Assembly: GCA_037954325.1 (NCBI GenBank) | Contig: JBBMNZ010000003.1 | Location: forward strand, 2,500,965-2,564,964 | Source: Fistularia commersonii | Taxonomy: Eukaryota > Chordata > Actinopteri > Syngnathiformes > Fistulariidae | Reading direction: 5' to 3' | Length of the DNA stretch: 64,000 nucleotides | Shown: positions 1 to 10,340 of the stretch, in pieces | How positions within the stretch are numbered: position 1 is the stretch's first letter | How the letters are laid out: each line of letters opens with the position of its first letter | The notes under the pieces: model-generated | The model's input: the letters and a program-made list of their open reading frames with translations, nothing else | The model's database searches: none | Told to the model about the DNA's origin: nothing | Translations under genes and position numbers: made by a program

Positions 1-226
1 TGAAAAAAATGAAACTTGCAACTTGCAGCAGTTTGAGGTTTTTTGAAAGATGCGTCATTTGAACCGAGAATTCAGAAAAATATGTGTGTGTAGTGCATAT
101 ATACATATACACACCCTACGTGTGTGTGTGTGTATCAACTATTTTGTTTTTGTTTTTTTTTCCTGAATAAACCAACCAATTCCAATCTTAGCAACAATCA
201 AGCTTCTCCTTGTCTGATTCAAAATA
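1..226. other. Non-coding flank, no feature
   Basis: AT-rich sequence with a short (TG)n run near 120-133. I see no gene, repeat boundary or RNA gene in it. Confidence 0.5.
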
Positions 227-329
227 CACTGCTCAAAAAAATAAATGGAACACTTAAAAAAACACATCCTAGATCTAAATGAATGAAATATTCTTATGAA
301 ATTCTTATGAACATTACATCAACATGTCC
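227..329 (+). mobile_element. Truncated Tc1-type MITE, left end
   Basis: It begins after a TA dinucleotide with CACTGCTCAAAAAAATAAA, the terminus shared by the complete copies at 7728, 46487 and 48374. It then follows the family through the CATCCTAGATCTAAATGAATG block. It stops where the AGGACTGTATCAG terminus of a second MITE starts at 330, so the right part is missing. The family assignment rests on the shared inverted terminus, the TA target and my recollection of teleost Tc1/mariner elements with this end. Confidence 0.8.
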
Positions 330-611
330 AGGACTGTATCAGAAAATTAGAATATTGTGATAAAGTCCTTTATCATCTGTAATGCAATTACAAAAACAAA
401 AAATGTCATACATTCTGGATTCATTACAAATCAGCTGAAATATTGCGAGCCTTTTATTGTTTTAATATTGCTGATTATGGCTTACGTCTTAAGAAAACTC
501 AAAAATCATATCTCAAAATATTAGAATATCATGAAAAAGTTTTTTTTTTATTGCATTACAGAAGGTAAAGAACTTTATCACAATATTCTAATTTTTCTGA
601 GACAGTCCTGT
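330..611. mobile_element. Palindromic MITE, AGGACTGTCTCAG family, copy A
   Basis: The two ends are inverted repeats of each other: AGGACTGTATCAGAAAATTAG on the left, CTAATTTTTCTGAGACAGTCC on the right. The next inner blocks (rate of TGTAATGCAATTA against TTGCATTACAGAAGG) are also inverted. No coding capacity remains. Four further copies lie at 741, 8923, 11665 and 57806. The superfamily is not assigned with confidence. Confidence 0.8.
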
Positions 612-667
612 ATGTGTTTCAAAGGGTTTAAAAATGCATTGCGAGTTTTAAAAGCAAGAGCAAACCT

Positions 668-702
<35 letters not shown>

Positions 703-740
703 ACGGGCAGATTCCCCAACCCAACAAATTTTGTTTAAAA
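612..740. repeat. Repeat segment with (TA)n, duplicated at 11950
   Basis: A block reading TGCATTGCGAGTTTTAAAAG, then CAAACCTTG, a (TA)n tract at 670-698 and ATACGGGCAGATTCCCCAAC. The same block in the same order follows the same MITE at 11950-12076, so MITE and flank were copied together or belong to one longer repeat family. Confidence 0.75.
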
Positions 741-963
741 AAACAAAAATTACTTTTTTGTGATATTCTAATAATTTGAGATAGGATTTTTGAGTTTTCT
801 TAAGACATAAGCCATAATCAGCAATATTAAAACAATAAAAGGTTTGCCATATTTCAGTTGATTTGTAACAAATCCAGAATGTATGACATTTTTGTTTTTT
901 TAATTGCATTACAGAAGATAAAGAACTTCATCAAAATATTCTATTTTTCTGAGACAGTCCCGT
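741..963. mobile_element. Palindromic MITE, AGGACTGTCTCAG family, copy B (left end lost)
   Basis: It matches the inner and right parts of copy A and of 8923-9188, ending in TTTTTCTGAGACAGTCCCG. The left terminus is missing; the copy starts within the family's internal AAAAACAAAAATTAC segment. No ORF of interest. Confidence 0.75.
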
Positions 964-2509
964 AGATTACGGTCTTCTGTTTTTCTGCATCAGAATTACA
1001 TTTTTCATTACATTTGTTTTCTAATCTCTGCATAAGTCATTAATAGTTAGGGATCTCAAAATATATCGCGTCCATTTGGATTTGTCCAAAAACCAGGTTA
1101 TATCCAGGGATGTCTGCTAGTTTCACTGCGTGTTTATGTTATACTGTAGTTTAGTAAGTTTGGAAGTCACCCCGAGTCATGGAAGTAAAGTTTATTGACT
1201 TTAGCTTTAATAAAACCAAGATTAAAAAAAAAAAAAAAGATACATGCAGTTCATCTCAGATATTAGTCAGCAGCAACACAAATCTCTGCATGGGAACTTT
1301 TCTAACCGCATATCAATAAACTTGTAGGAATTAGCTGCACGGTCTCCCTCGATAATAAGTTCATAGTCTATTTTTTATTCATATTTTTCCCCCCTGAGGA
1401 CAATAAACAAGTCGCTGGTTAATAATTCATCCATTCTGCTGGATATAAAAGAAGCTAAGGCGGCGAGGACAAGCTGCCCGCTACTCTTCATCTAAAACTC
1501 TGACGCTGGAGACAGGAAGCAGGATTGTGCCAAACATTTTTGAATAATTTCACATGTATGTTGCCGACTAGAACGTGTTTATGGTCTGGTGATATCTCAA
1601 ATAAACGAAAGCCCAAGACGGAAAAATGCAGCCAAATTTTTGTGCATTTTAGCATCTTTTGCTTTGACAACAATAAGAACATTAGAAGAGGGTTCCCTAT
1701 GTTTATTCTTACTGACAGACTACCCATTTAAAATTATTCTTACTGCCAGTGTGGTTGCAGTTCAAACCCGTTCTTGACCGCATTTTTAGTTGAAAGGGAT
1801 ATCACAGTTGACTTTTGCTCTTTCGCACAAAAACTCGATCCAAAAAGGGAATCTCGAGGCGTTGCGCTAGTAATTCGCTCGTTTTTTTTTTGCATTCATG
1901 AGATCCAGGATATTCAAATGGTCTGTTTGGCAGTAGGAATGTGTTCTAAGGAAGTAGTTTCTGTGAATTTTTACAAAAAGTTATACATGACAATTGACGG
2001 GAAAACAGGCAAAATATTACCAAAAATATTTAAAGCAAAATTCGTCTAATTTTAGAATAAAAAAAGACCCTGAACTGCAGAGCCCTTTACCGCCTTTCAA
2101 ATTCTTAGAGGTTAAAATGAGAGAAGCACTGGGTTTAGATACAAATCACTGAGATTGAGATCGTGGAAACGAACGTGTTACATCGAAGGAAAAAAACAAA
2201 ACAAAACACCCGTCATCATTAGTCATGCCATTAGGAGCTCCAGCTGCAATTTTTGGGGCGGCTCCAGCAATTTTTGGAGCATTGTATTCCAACTGAACTC
2301 ATATAAATTATTCCATAAAAATAGGCAGAGTGGGATGTCATAAGCTTCTGAGAACACACCAACTGACAAACGCTGGGCTTTCTCCAAAAGATTTTCACGG
2401 TCGCGGACTACAAAAAAAGAAAGGAAAATTTAGGAGTTATGCCGAAGTTGCGGGCATCATCACAGTCATTAATCTGAGATGTTTGGGATCCATCTTTTCC
2501 AAGGCTTGG
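964..2509. other. Intergenic, no gene seen
   Basis: Moderately complex sequence with a poly(A) run near 1223-1237. Short ORFs here (at most 91 codons) resemble no family I know, overlap on both strands and have no splice-site context that singles one out. No repeat boundary was recognised. Confidence 0.5.
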
Positions 2510-2517
2510 GCGTACGA

Positions 2518-3117
2518 CAGTGGTTCTTAACCTTGTTGGAGGTACTGAACCCCACCTGTTTTACATGCGCATTCACCGAACCCTTCTTTATTGGATGGAG
2601 GATCGTTTCGTTGACGGGTACAAAGAACAGGCAGAGGAGCCTTTTCATGGAATCTGGCTCCCTTCACCTTGAATCCAGCAAGCGCTATGTTCTTGTAGCT
2701 CCCATCTCCACGCAGCTGAAGGAAGCCTTCCCTTAGTTTTGCCGGTGCCGGACTAGAATTGCTCATCTTGTCTTTGCAAATCACGCAGTCAGGACATCGA
2801 TTCCAATCGCGTTCCGTCATACATGTGAATCCGTATTGTACGTGTTCTTCCGACCGCTTTCTTTTTTTGCCCGACATAATTAGTATGAAGGGATTAAAAT
2901 ATTAAGAAAGAAATCACATGACGTACCATCACGACAGTCACAAGTTACTACAACTGAGCGCGCCAAAATCCCTGCAACACGGATAGGCCGAGCGATGTAG
3001 CGTGATCACCTGCGGCCAGTGATGTCATCACCAATGTGTGTCTTGACCTCCGCCGAACCCCTGAGACTGACCCGCCGAACCCCAGGGGTTCGATCGAACC
3101 CAGGTTAAGAACCACTG
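2518..3117 (-). mobile_element. hAT-type DNA transposon, internally deleted, with intact 8-bp TSD
   Basis: The ends are inverted: CAGTGGTTCTTAACC at 2518 and GGTTAAGAACCACTG ending at 3117. Both sides carry the identical 8-bp duplication GCGTACGA (2510-2517 and 3118-3125), the hallmark target duplication of hAT elements. The 600-bp copy keeps the N-terminal part of a BED-finger transposase on the minus strand and both termini, while the catalytic core is absent. The perfect TSD suggests a fairly recent insertion. Confidence 0.93.
2527..2877 (-). pseudogene. N-terminal remnant of a ZBED5-like hAT transposase
   Basis: The 116-residue reading frame starts MSGKKRKRSEEHVQYGF, close to the start of ZBED5/FAM200-like hAT transposases as I remember them. 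A BED-finger cysteine pair is visible (C31 and C34 in CVIC), but the downstream His pair expected around the LKRH region is lost, so the finger is broken. After about residue 75 the frame runs across the internal deletion into the opposite terminal region. Full-length proteins of this type are around 600 residues, so about 80% is missing. The start is the ATG whose product matches the family. Not expected to be functional. Confidence 0.7.
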
Positions 3118-3125
3118 GCGTACGA

Positions 3126-3625
3126 CAATACCTAACACGTTTGATACGGTGACGCAACGCAAACAACCAGTAGACGACCTCCAACAAAACCGCAAACAGG
3201 ATATCTGGTAGGCAAACAATCACCAGAGTGGTAATGGCGGCATGGACAGTACGTGTTGGTGTTGTGGACGTCCTGATCCATACGGAGCGTCCAGAAAGAG
3301 GAGTGGAAGGCGGATGTGAAGGCAGAAGAGCCCGGTTTGGACGATGTCAACTCTTCGACGTATCGCGACCGAGTCCGGAAAAAAAAAACAAAAAAAGATG
3401 GACTGAAAGAGCAGAGGCTCCGCTGTAAATAACCGGTGAAAACATTGCATGGTGGGAAAAATAATCATGTAGATCTTGTAAATAGTGATCCTGTATGATT
3501 CATATTCTTTGTAAAAATTAGTCTGAGACTAAAAACTCTAAAAATGTAAGAAAGTGTGAGATGAAGTGTTTGTTTCAATGTGACAGCAGGTAGTTTCAGT
3601 GGGAAAGGACGATCGTGCATTGACT

Positions 3626-3627
<2 letters not shown>
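3126..3627. other. Intergenic, no gene seen
   Basis: Complex sequence of moderate GC content next to the hAT copy. Several short overlapping ORFs occur on both strands. None has family resemblance and no known repeat was recognised. Confidence 0.45.

Positions 3628-3664
<37 letters not shown>
3628..3664 (+). repeat. (TG)n microsatellite
   Basis: About 18 uninterrupted TG units. Confidence 0.98.
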
Positions 3665-3665
<1 letters not shown>

Positions 3666-3961
3666 AGGGTCTTTCCCGACACTTATTTTAAATATTCATC
3701 CCCTTTTCTAAATGCCATATTTGCACTATTTGTCTGATGTTTTAAAAACAAAAGTCAGTTTGTTTGTCAACTTCTCCGCATGCACTGGACATACAGAGGA
3801 TTCTCACCATCCCACGACATTAACTATATAATAATAATAAAAATCAAGTGCAAATTAGCAGTAAAGTGCATTGCTATATTAAACAGTAAACATTAAAATA
3901 TGTTATATAAAGTTCACGCAGATACAGACTGATATTTGATGGGATGAAAGAGTAGCAGCAG

Positions 3962-3965
<4 letters not shown>
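3665..3965. other. Intergenic, nothing recognised
   Basis: AT-rich non-coding spacer between two (TG)n tracts. No ORF, RNA gene or transposon terminus was seen. Confidence 0.5.

Positions 3966-4002
<37 letters not shown>
3966..4002 (+). repeat. (TG)n microsatellite
   Basis: About 18 TG units. The antisense ORF across it owes its run of HT residues to this repeat. Confidence 0.98.
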
Positions 4003-4004
<2 letters not shown>

Positions 4005-4821
4005 AGTCTAGTGCAAAGGTCTGATGATAACTGTGTGCAACCTTCAATTGCATAAACAGATTATTCTTCCATACGAGGTTCTCAATCACATCAAATTAAA
4101 CACAATGACGTCAAATTAAATCTTGAGACATGTAAATACAGCGGCTCCTTCCATATATCCATTTATACTCCGCGTGGACACTCCTTTTATAATCCAAACC
4201 TTTTATTTTTTTTATCCAGACACGGAATTTATGATCATCTGACAAGGTTTGAATAAACTGTCACGAGCGCTTAACTTTGATACCTGACGTGAACATCCAA
4301 TAGTCGCTGCCGAGTTCATTGTCTTCGGCGAGTCTGATTTATATTCCAGCATCTCTTCCATCATCATCTGCTTTCATTGAACGTGTTAATCCATCTACGC
4401 GGATAAAACCGGGTCATGATTTCCATCCATCCAGCGCTACGTTGGTTCGGAGCAGCGTGCCTTCGTGGATCCACCGCTCCATGACTCAATTTGCATCTTT
4501 GTATAATCTAACGGCATGAATAATGCATCCTGGAAGTCTGCTGTTTCAGAGGATACGTGCATAAATACCCAAACAAGAAAACACCCACTCACTCACATGT
4601 ATCTTTGTGGATGACATCATAGACCGGACCGGCTAAAATACACAAACGATGCGCTGCGACCGTGGAAACGGGAATATAGTGACGGCGCCGCTCCGATTAG
4701 CATTCTTAGAACAACAGTTGCAGGATCGCTTTTCAAACCGGAGTCGGAGAATGACTAAAAAAAAAAAAAAAAAAGGCATATATTCACTGCGAAATGGGTT
4801 TAAGTTATAAGGATTTAAACC
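4003..4821. other. Intergenic, no gene seen
   Basis: Mixed-composition sequence with poly(A) at about 4756-4774. A CpG-containing stretch lies near 4640-4740. No ORF with family resemblance was seen. Confidence 0.45.
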
Positions 4822-5457
4822 CATTTTGTAATAATGGTGCATTTTGTAATAAACGTCCAAAATGTAATAACTTTTTCATTTCATTTTGTAATAAACTGCC
4901 GCATTTTGTAATAAACTGCCCCGACGCATTTTGTAATAAATTTTGCCGCATTATGTAATAAGTTATTACATATTGAGAAGATTATTACAAAATGCACTTG
5001 CAACTTTTTTTTATTCTCTAGGAAATGTAATAACATGGTGCATTATGTAATAACAATTCTAAAGCATAGTTTATTTGTTTTTTAATTGTATTTCATTTTA
5101 CTTCAAAGTATTTGTAAAACTAGGCCTATTATTATTATCACTGTATTAGCCTAGTAGCACTACTTAGCAATTACTATCAGTACACTATTCAAAGGCTGCA
5201 TTAACAGAGAATATTCTATAAATTCCACATTATTACATTTCCTTGAGAATAAAAAAGTTGCAAGTGCATTTAGTAATAATCTTCTCAAAATGTAACAACT
5301 CATTACATAATGCGGCAAAATTTATTACAAAATGCATTGGGGCAGTTTATTACAAAATGTGGCAGTTTATTACAAAATGTGGCTTTATTACAAAATGAAA
5401 TGAAAAAGTTATTACATTTTGGATGTTTATTACAAAATGCACTGTTATTACAAAATG
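4822..5457. mobile_element. Large inverted-repeat MITE made of iterated TTATTACAAAATG motifs
   Basis: The left arm (about 4822-5033) and right arm (about 5229-5457) are near-identical inverted repeats of about 210-230 bp around a 195-bp unrelated AT-rich centre. Each arm holds seven or more copies of CATTTTGTAATAA or its complement, spaced by short variable linkers such as ACTGCC. This is the structure of a foldback-type or long-TIR MITE. No flanking target duplication was obvious, so the superfamily is unassigned. The right arm also yields a spurious ORF of LLQNA repeats. Confidence 0.85.
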
Positions 5458-5709
5458 CGTCTCAACAAGGACACATGCCGAACTGTAAAAGCAATACATG
5501 AATAGAAACGCAGCAGGTTCGGTGGAAATAAAATTGGGGAAAAAGTTGAAGAAACCGAAATTCGTTAACAAATATGGAATTGGATGTTCTCAGATCAGTT
5601 GCTTCCTTCTTTTCATACATGACAGATCACGTTCTTAAACTGCAAAGTCAGACGTTAAAGTTTATTCTTTTAAAAGAAGGCATCAGTTAGTAGTTTAAAG
5701 GTGAAAAGG
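5458..5709. other. Intergenic, nothing recognised
   Basis: Non-coding AT-rich sequence between the inverted-repeat MITE and an RTE-type tail. Confidence 0.45.
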
Positions 5710-5762
5710 TTGATTCGCCGTGGCGAACGCTGAAGGAAGAAGCCAAAAGGAAAAGAAGAAAA
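5710..5762 (+). mobile_element. RTE-type LINE 3' tail fragment
   Basis: It contains GATTCGCCGTGGCGAACGCT, then GAAGAAGCC and an AG/A-rich end. This parallels the last bases of the LINE at 24076-24139 (GACTCGCTGTGGCGACACCT, then AAAAGCCGAAAGAAGAAG). Only the last 50 bp or so is present. Confidence 0.7.
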
Positions 5763-6465
5763 TGTCAACATCTGTGCGACCCGACAAGAATAACCCGCCA
5801 TTTACGCGCAGCCTCTCATTTTAGTTCTAATAAAATGATCGCACTATTGTTTGCTTTCCAATAACTCCAATAATACTCTGAATATTTACGACATATTACG
5901 TGTTTGATCAGGAATTTCAGTAAACAGGTGGTTTAAAAAAAACGTTGGTAGCATTAGTTTCTCTTAATGGACCGGCAGAATAAATCTTATTGGCTTCTTC
6001 TGGACAGTTACTTGAAAAAAGTTCATTTTCAATTTATTCCTTCAAAGAGATCCTTCATGGTATCAAACACAATTTGCCATGAACTTACGCTGAAGTTACA
6101 AGAGATTAACAACCATTAAGCCGGTGCTTTTTTTTTTTTTTTATTTTCAAGGCGTGAACATTTAAGGGCTTTTCAAAGCTTTATTACAAGGCTCTTCCAT
6201 GCATTCTCACAGCGCGTCAAAAAGTCGCTATAATCCGGTTGAATGAATAAAACAAGTGGAAAAAGGAAATAAACAAATAAAAAAAATTCAAGTTACAATA
6301 CCTGAATGTTTTTTTTGCCCAATGCATTTTATTTATGCTCGCAATTTACGCCGTTTGTTTGCAACGACTCCTTGCAGAACAGCAAATGTGACCAGACCAG
6401 CTCAACTCAGAACATTCTTATATTCTTGGACGACACCTGGATTGATTTCATATCAGTTTATCAGC
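5763..6465. other. Intergenic, no gene seen
   Basis: AT-rich non-coding DNA with a poly(T) run near 6128-6142. No known repeat family or coding region was recognised. Confidence 0.5.
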
Positions 6466-6690
6466 TTAAGATAAGATAAACTTTATCGATCCCGACAGCG
6501 ATAATGTGAGAAACACAAATAAATAAATGAATAAAAACAAATAAAATCAATATGAGTATGAATACAAATAGAGAGACAGTTAGAAGACAGAAGATAGCAA
6601 GACGTCCACAAATGGACAGCAAGTAAAGGTGCGGTAAAGGAACTGCAAGGGTGAAAAATACACAACTAAACGACAAAAGCAAAAGCTTCA
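6466..6690 (-). mobile_element. R1 retroposon 3' end (TTATC tail), minus strand
   Basis: On the minus strand it ends GGGATCGATAAAGTTTATCTT, with the tail then reading on as TTATC units. The body shares the AATAAATATGAAT-type and GACAGAAGACAG blocks with copies at 9381, 28787, 43561 and 50985. The AATAAA-like signal followed by a short tandem tail is typical of a 5'-truncated LINE or LINE-mobilised retroposon. The exact clade is not identified. Confidence 0.7.
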
Positions 6691-6728
6691 TGATAGTTAT
6701 CGGCAAATTATTTACCGAGGATATACTG

Positions 6729-6765
6729 ACCTAACGGGAAAAGCCGAAAGAAGAAGAAGAATACT
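6729..6765 (+). mobile_element. RTE-type LINE 3' tail, very short
   Basis: ACGGGAAAAGCCGAAAGAAG plus further GAA units match the end of the LINE at 24100-24139. Only the tail is present, so this is a severely truncated insertion or a degraded relic. Confidence 0.65.
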
Positions 6766-7491
6766 GCGATTGACGCACCAATACTTGCGAGGCGCAGGAC
6801 TTGTATGCTTTCATTAGTCCTCGAATTAGGTGACCGGGCTACTTGGAGCGAACAGGACAGCAACAGGCAGCTTTAGCGACCGCGGCGTGTTATCTTAAGA
6901 GAAAACGTACGGGGCTTTCGGGGCCGGCTGACAACTGACCGGACACAAAATAGATGGAGAGGCTGAGAGACGACAGAACAAGATACTACTCGTGAGCTCG
7001 GTTCTCGCAAGAAACCGACGTCTGAACCGAGCACGAAGCATGCAGCGCAGATCTGAGGCCTGCAGATCCTCCTGGGTGTAAATTAGAGCCATCACCATAA
7101 CTGCTGGCTCGGCAGTAATGAGGGATTTTCTCAGCAGGATTCTAACAAGGCTGAAGGCTTCAGACCACGGTTCGGGGCGGTGGGGGGGGTTCAGGAGCAG
7201 AATCTGAAAGGTATTTATAGCACATGACGCTCTTGTCCTGACCTGAAGTAGCCGCCTTTGTGAGTAGAAAGCTCCTGTTTCTTTGCAATCGCCGGAGGGG
7301 GCGCGCACATAATAAAACATATATTCAAAGCGATGCGTATGCGCGAGCACACACTGATTTACACACAGATGTTTTCTTTGAGGATAATTGAGCAGGAACA
7401 TCTGGATAAGAACTTAACAGCAGGTTTAAAAAAAAAAAAAAAAAAAAAAAATCCTCAAGTTTCTTTACAGCTCACCTCTCAAATGTTTGCT
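6766..7491. other. Intergenic, complex sequence; no gene recognised
   Basis: GC content is higher than in the neighbouring DNA, and a 168-codon minus-strand ORF spans 6895-7401. That ORF has no family resemblance, ends in low-complexity sequence and looks like chance openness in CpG-bearing DNA. Bases about 7030-7170 are non-repetitive and could be conserved non-coding sequence. Poly(A) lies at 7430-7451. Confidence 0.4.
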
Positions 7492-7534
7492 TGTGTGTGC
7501 ATGTGTGTGTGTGTGTGCATGTGTGTGTGTGTGT
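7492..7534 (+). repeat. (TG)n microsatellite with GCA interruptions
   Basis: TG units interrupted by TGCATG in two places. Confidence 0.95.
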
Positions 7535-7727
7535 CACCGCCTTCTCCGATGTTCGTGGATCATGTTACCCACATTACAGTGAGCTGACACAACAAGAACA
7601 CGCTTCACGTTAGAAAGACAGCTTTTCTTCTCTGAAAATCACGCCGAACCACCACATTATACAACATATCAACGCAAAAGGTTTGGCTCGGGCTCGTCTG
7701 TGACACCCGGTCGCTTTACCGCAAATA

Positions 7728-8081
7728 CACTGCTCAAAAAAATAAAGGGAACACTTAAAAAAACACATCCTAGATCTAAATGAATGAAATATTCTTATGA
7801 AATACTTTGCTCTTTACACAGTTGAATGTGCTGACAACAAAATCACACAAAAATGATCAATGGAAATCAATTGTATCAACCCATGGAGGTCTGGATGAGG
7901 AATCACACTCAAAATTAAAGTGTAAAAACAAACTCCAGGCTGATCCAACTTTGATGTAATGTCCTTAAAACAAGTCAAAATGAATCTGTGTTGCTTCCTG
8001 AGTGGACACTATGATTTCACACAGATTGACTTGGAGTTACATTGTGTTGTTCAAGTGTTCCCTTTATTTTTTTGAGCAGTA
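7728..8081 (+). mobile_element. Tc1-type MITE, complete copy
   Basis: The ends are inverted: CACTGCTCAAAAAAATAAAG at the left and CTTTATTTTTTTGAGCAGT at the right, about 27 bp in total, flanked by TA. The 354-bp body has no transposase. The same internal blocks (CCTAGATCTAAATGAATG; AACCCATGGAGGTCTGGA; GAATCTGTGTTGCTTCCTGA) occur in the copies at 46487 (inverted) and 48374. From memory the ends match a teleost Tc1/mariner element with a full transposase, so this is read as its internal-deletion derivative. Confidence 0.9.
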
Positions 8082-8893
8082 TATATTTAAAACGACCGCA
8101 CAAAACATCCATAACGTTTACCGTTCTCACACACATGCATCTGCGCCGCCGGCTAAAAAAAAAAAAAAAAAAAAAAAAAATAGAAGTATATTTATCAGGC
8201 CATCTGATACGACCCCCTCGTTTTACCGCACATAAACAACGGCGAAAAAAATTGCAAGTGGCCTGAGGAAAATTTGTCGAAGCAAAATATTAACCTATTG
8301 AACCGGCGATTTAACCGTTTAACCTCCTCGATTCCATCGGCGGGGGTCCGTCAGCGCTAACGCAAACACGGCCCGGCACGATTCCAGCCCGCAGGAGGGA
8401 ACGCAAATTTCCAAAGAAAGCAAATATGTCACGCGCTAAGAACGAATAAACTTTGAGGGGACGGAGTGTTTCCATTTTATCGGGAATTTGTCGATTTTAA
8501 TGTTTGTTTCTGTGTCAGAACATGTGAGATGGTGTCAAATACGGCGGAAAAATGTGAGGAAAATGTCATGACGATTCGGCGTTTTGGGGTAATTATCATT
8601 TTTGTGCTAATAAATACTTACTCAAGTATGACAGATGTTATTTATAACATGTCAAAGACAGTGATCACAACTAAGCTGTTTATAATGAATATGGTAGAAC
8701 GGATGTGTCGGAGTGCCAAAAGAATCATTTTAAAATCTTGTAAACACAGAATTTAGCCACAGAGCACATTCCTCTTTTGCCAAATTTTGGATATGCAAAG
8801 TTTGATATCTTTTTCAACAATTTTTTGAGATAAAGAGTTGTTGTTGAAGAAGCAACTGTTGCTTCTGTTTAGCTGTGCAGTGTTGACTGCCAT
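8082..8893. other. Intergenic; 96-codon ORF judged accidental
   Basis: Poly(A) of about 26 bp at 8155-8180 and a CpG-bearing patch near 8320-8420. An ORF at 8466-8756 (+) encodes 96 residues with hydrophobic stretches, but no family resemblance, splice context or codon signal supports it. Confidence 0.45.
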
Positions 8894-8918
8894 GTATATA
8901 TATATATATATATATATG
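8894..8918. repeat. (TA)n microsatellite
   Basis: About 12 TA units directly abutting the MITE at 8923. Confidence 0.95.
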
Positions 8919-8922
8919 TATA

Positions 8923-9188
8923 CAGGACTGTCTCAGAAACTTAGAATATTGTGATAAAGTTGAAAAAAACAAAAATTACTTTTTCATGATATTCTAATAT
9001 TTTGAGATAGGATTTTTGAGTTTTCTTAGGATGTAAGCCATGATCAGCAATATTAAGATAATAAAAGGCTTGCAATATTTCTGTTGATTTGTAATGAATC
9101 CAGAATGTATGACATTTTTGTTTTTCTAATTGCATTACAGAAGATAAAGAACTTCATCACAATATTCTAGTTTTCTGAGACAGTCCTG
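8923..9188. mobile_element. Palindromic MITE, AGGACTGTCTCAG family, copy C
   Basis: Left end CAGGACTGTCTCAGAAAC and right end TTTTCTGAGACAGTCCTG are inverted repeats and sit between TA-rich flanks. The internal blocks match copies A, B, D and E. Confidence 0.85.
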
Positions 9189-9380
9189 TATATATATGTA
9201 TGTGTATATATGTATGTGTGTGTGTCATGTGTGACCCGGAATTGAGACAAAAAAAAAAAAAAAAACATTTACAATAAACTACCTGATACATTTAAAGCAG
9301 TACAATTGAAAAAAAGTTGCTCTGAAGAAAGAATTGCACTGAAAAATATCAAACAAACATTATGACATTGTATATACATA
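9189..9380. repeat. TATG-rich simple sequence and poly(A) linker
   Basis: TATATGTATG-type simple sequence at about 9189-9225, and poly(A) of about 17 bp at 9250-9266. The rest is AT-rich linker. Confidence 0.7.
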
Positions 9381-9660
9381 TAAGATAAGATAAGATAAGA
9401 TAAACTGTATTGATCCCCATACAGGAAATTCCTTTGTCACAGCAGCGCAACAGTTATAATGTCAAAAAATAAACAAAAATAAATAAATAAATAATGAATA
9501 TGAATAAAAAGCTAGCAAGACATTCACGAATAAATAGACAGATGCAACAACAACATCAGGGATAATAAAGGTAAAGTTGAAAAAAACACAACCAAAACCA
9601 AACAACAGTAGAAATAGAGTGACAATAGCAATAAATAAAATAAATATAAACAATGTAAAA
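9381..9660 (-). mobile_element. R1 retroposon 3' end, minus strand
   Basis: The minus strand ends with a GGGATCAATACAGTTTATC-like signal followed by four or five TTATC units (9381-9402). The body includes the CTGCTGTGACAAAGGAATTTC block and AT-rich 3'UTR-like sequence shared with the 15715, 28787 and 43561 copies. It is 5'-truncated with no ORF. Confidence 0.75.
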
Positions 9661-10301
9661 TAGTATATATATATTTTTTTTTTAAATATCTAAAAATACA
9701 GTTATACAATGTCATGTCATTTTCGTGGAATTTACTTCCTGGGCACGAAGAGAATATTGAATTGTATTAACTTAAAAAAGTCCAAGTGACACAATATAAA
9801 TGTCAGCAGTTTAAGGCTCTTGGTTTTCATCTTCGAATGCAGATTAAACAAACTGATCGTACTTTTTGTATTTGTAATATCAGTGTGTACATGTGAGAGA
9901 ACGATATTGACCATTGATAAATTTGTTATAATTGTTTTTTGCAAACCTCAAACCAGTGTGCACTCCAGAGGTTTCTTACTGTATTATATATTTACACCTT
10001 GGTCTATTTTTAATTACTAAGTCACATTTTTGATGAACCATAACGTTTCTTTCAAAATAGGAGCCCAATGCTTTCCACAACCCTTGTTAGATGCTGCAAT
10101 TTTGTGTGTCAGCTGTTAGTTTTCATATAGAAATATGATTTTTGCTGGCAACCTTTGCACATTTAGGGTCATTGTGTCTGTTTTTAGACAGATTTATACT
10201 CGCCGGTGAGCACTGCAAGTAACATAATGCAGAAAGAAGAAGAAATTTCACTTCACATTGTGTGAATAGTAAATTTCTGAGCAAACCCTCAATATCACAT
10301 A

Positions 10302-10302
<1 letters not shown>
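9661..10302. other. Intergenic, nothing recognised
   Basis: AT-rich non-coding DNA. Short ORFs on both strands have no family resemblance. Confidence 0.5.

Positions 10303-10339
<37 letters not shown>
10303..10339 (+). repeat. (AC)n microsatellite
   Basis: About 18 AC units. Confidence 0.98.

Positions 10340-10340
<1 letters not shown>

Noticed and set aside
5310..5501. ORF with LLQNA repeats, at first sight a repeat protein
   Set aside because: It is the translation of the iterated TTATTACAAAATG units in the right arm of the MITE.
6895..7401. 168-codon minus-strand ORF
   Set aside because: No domain or family resemblance, and no splice or promoter context; likely chance in GC-richer DNA.
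8466..8756. 96-codon plus-strand ORF with hydrophobic segments
   Set aside because: No family resemblance and no gene context; length is within chance expectation for this amount of DNA.
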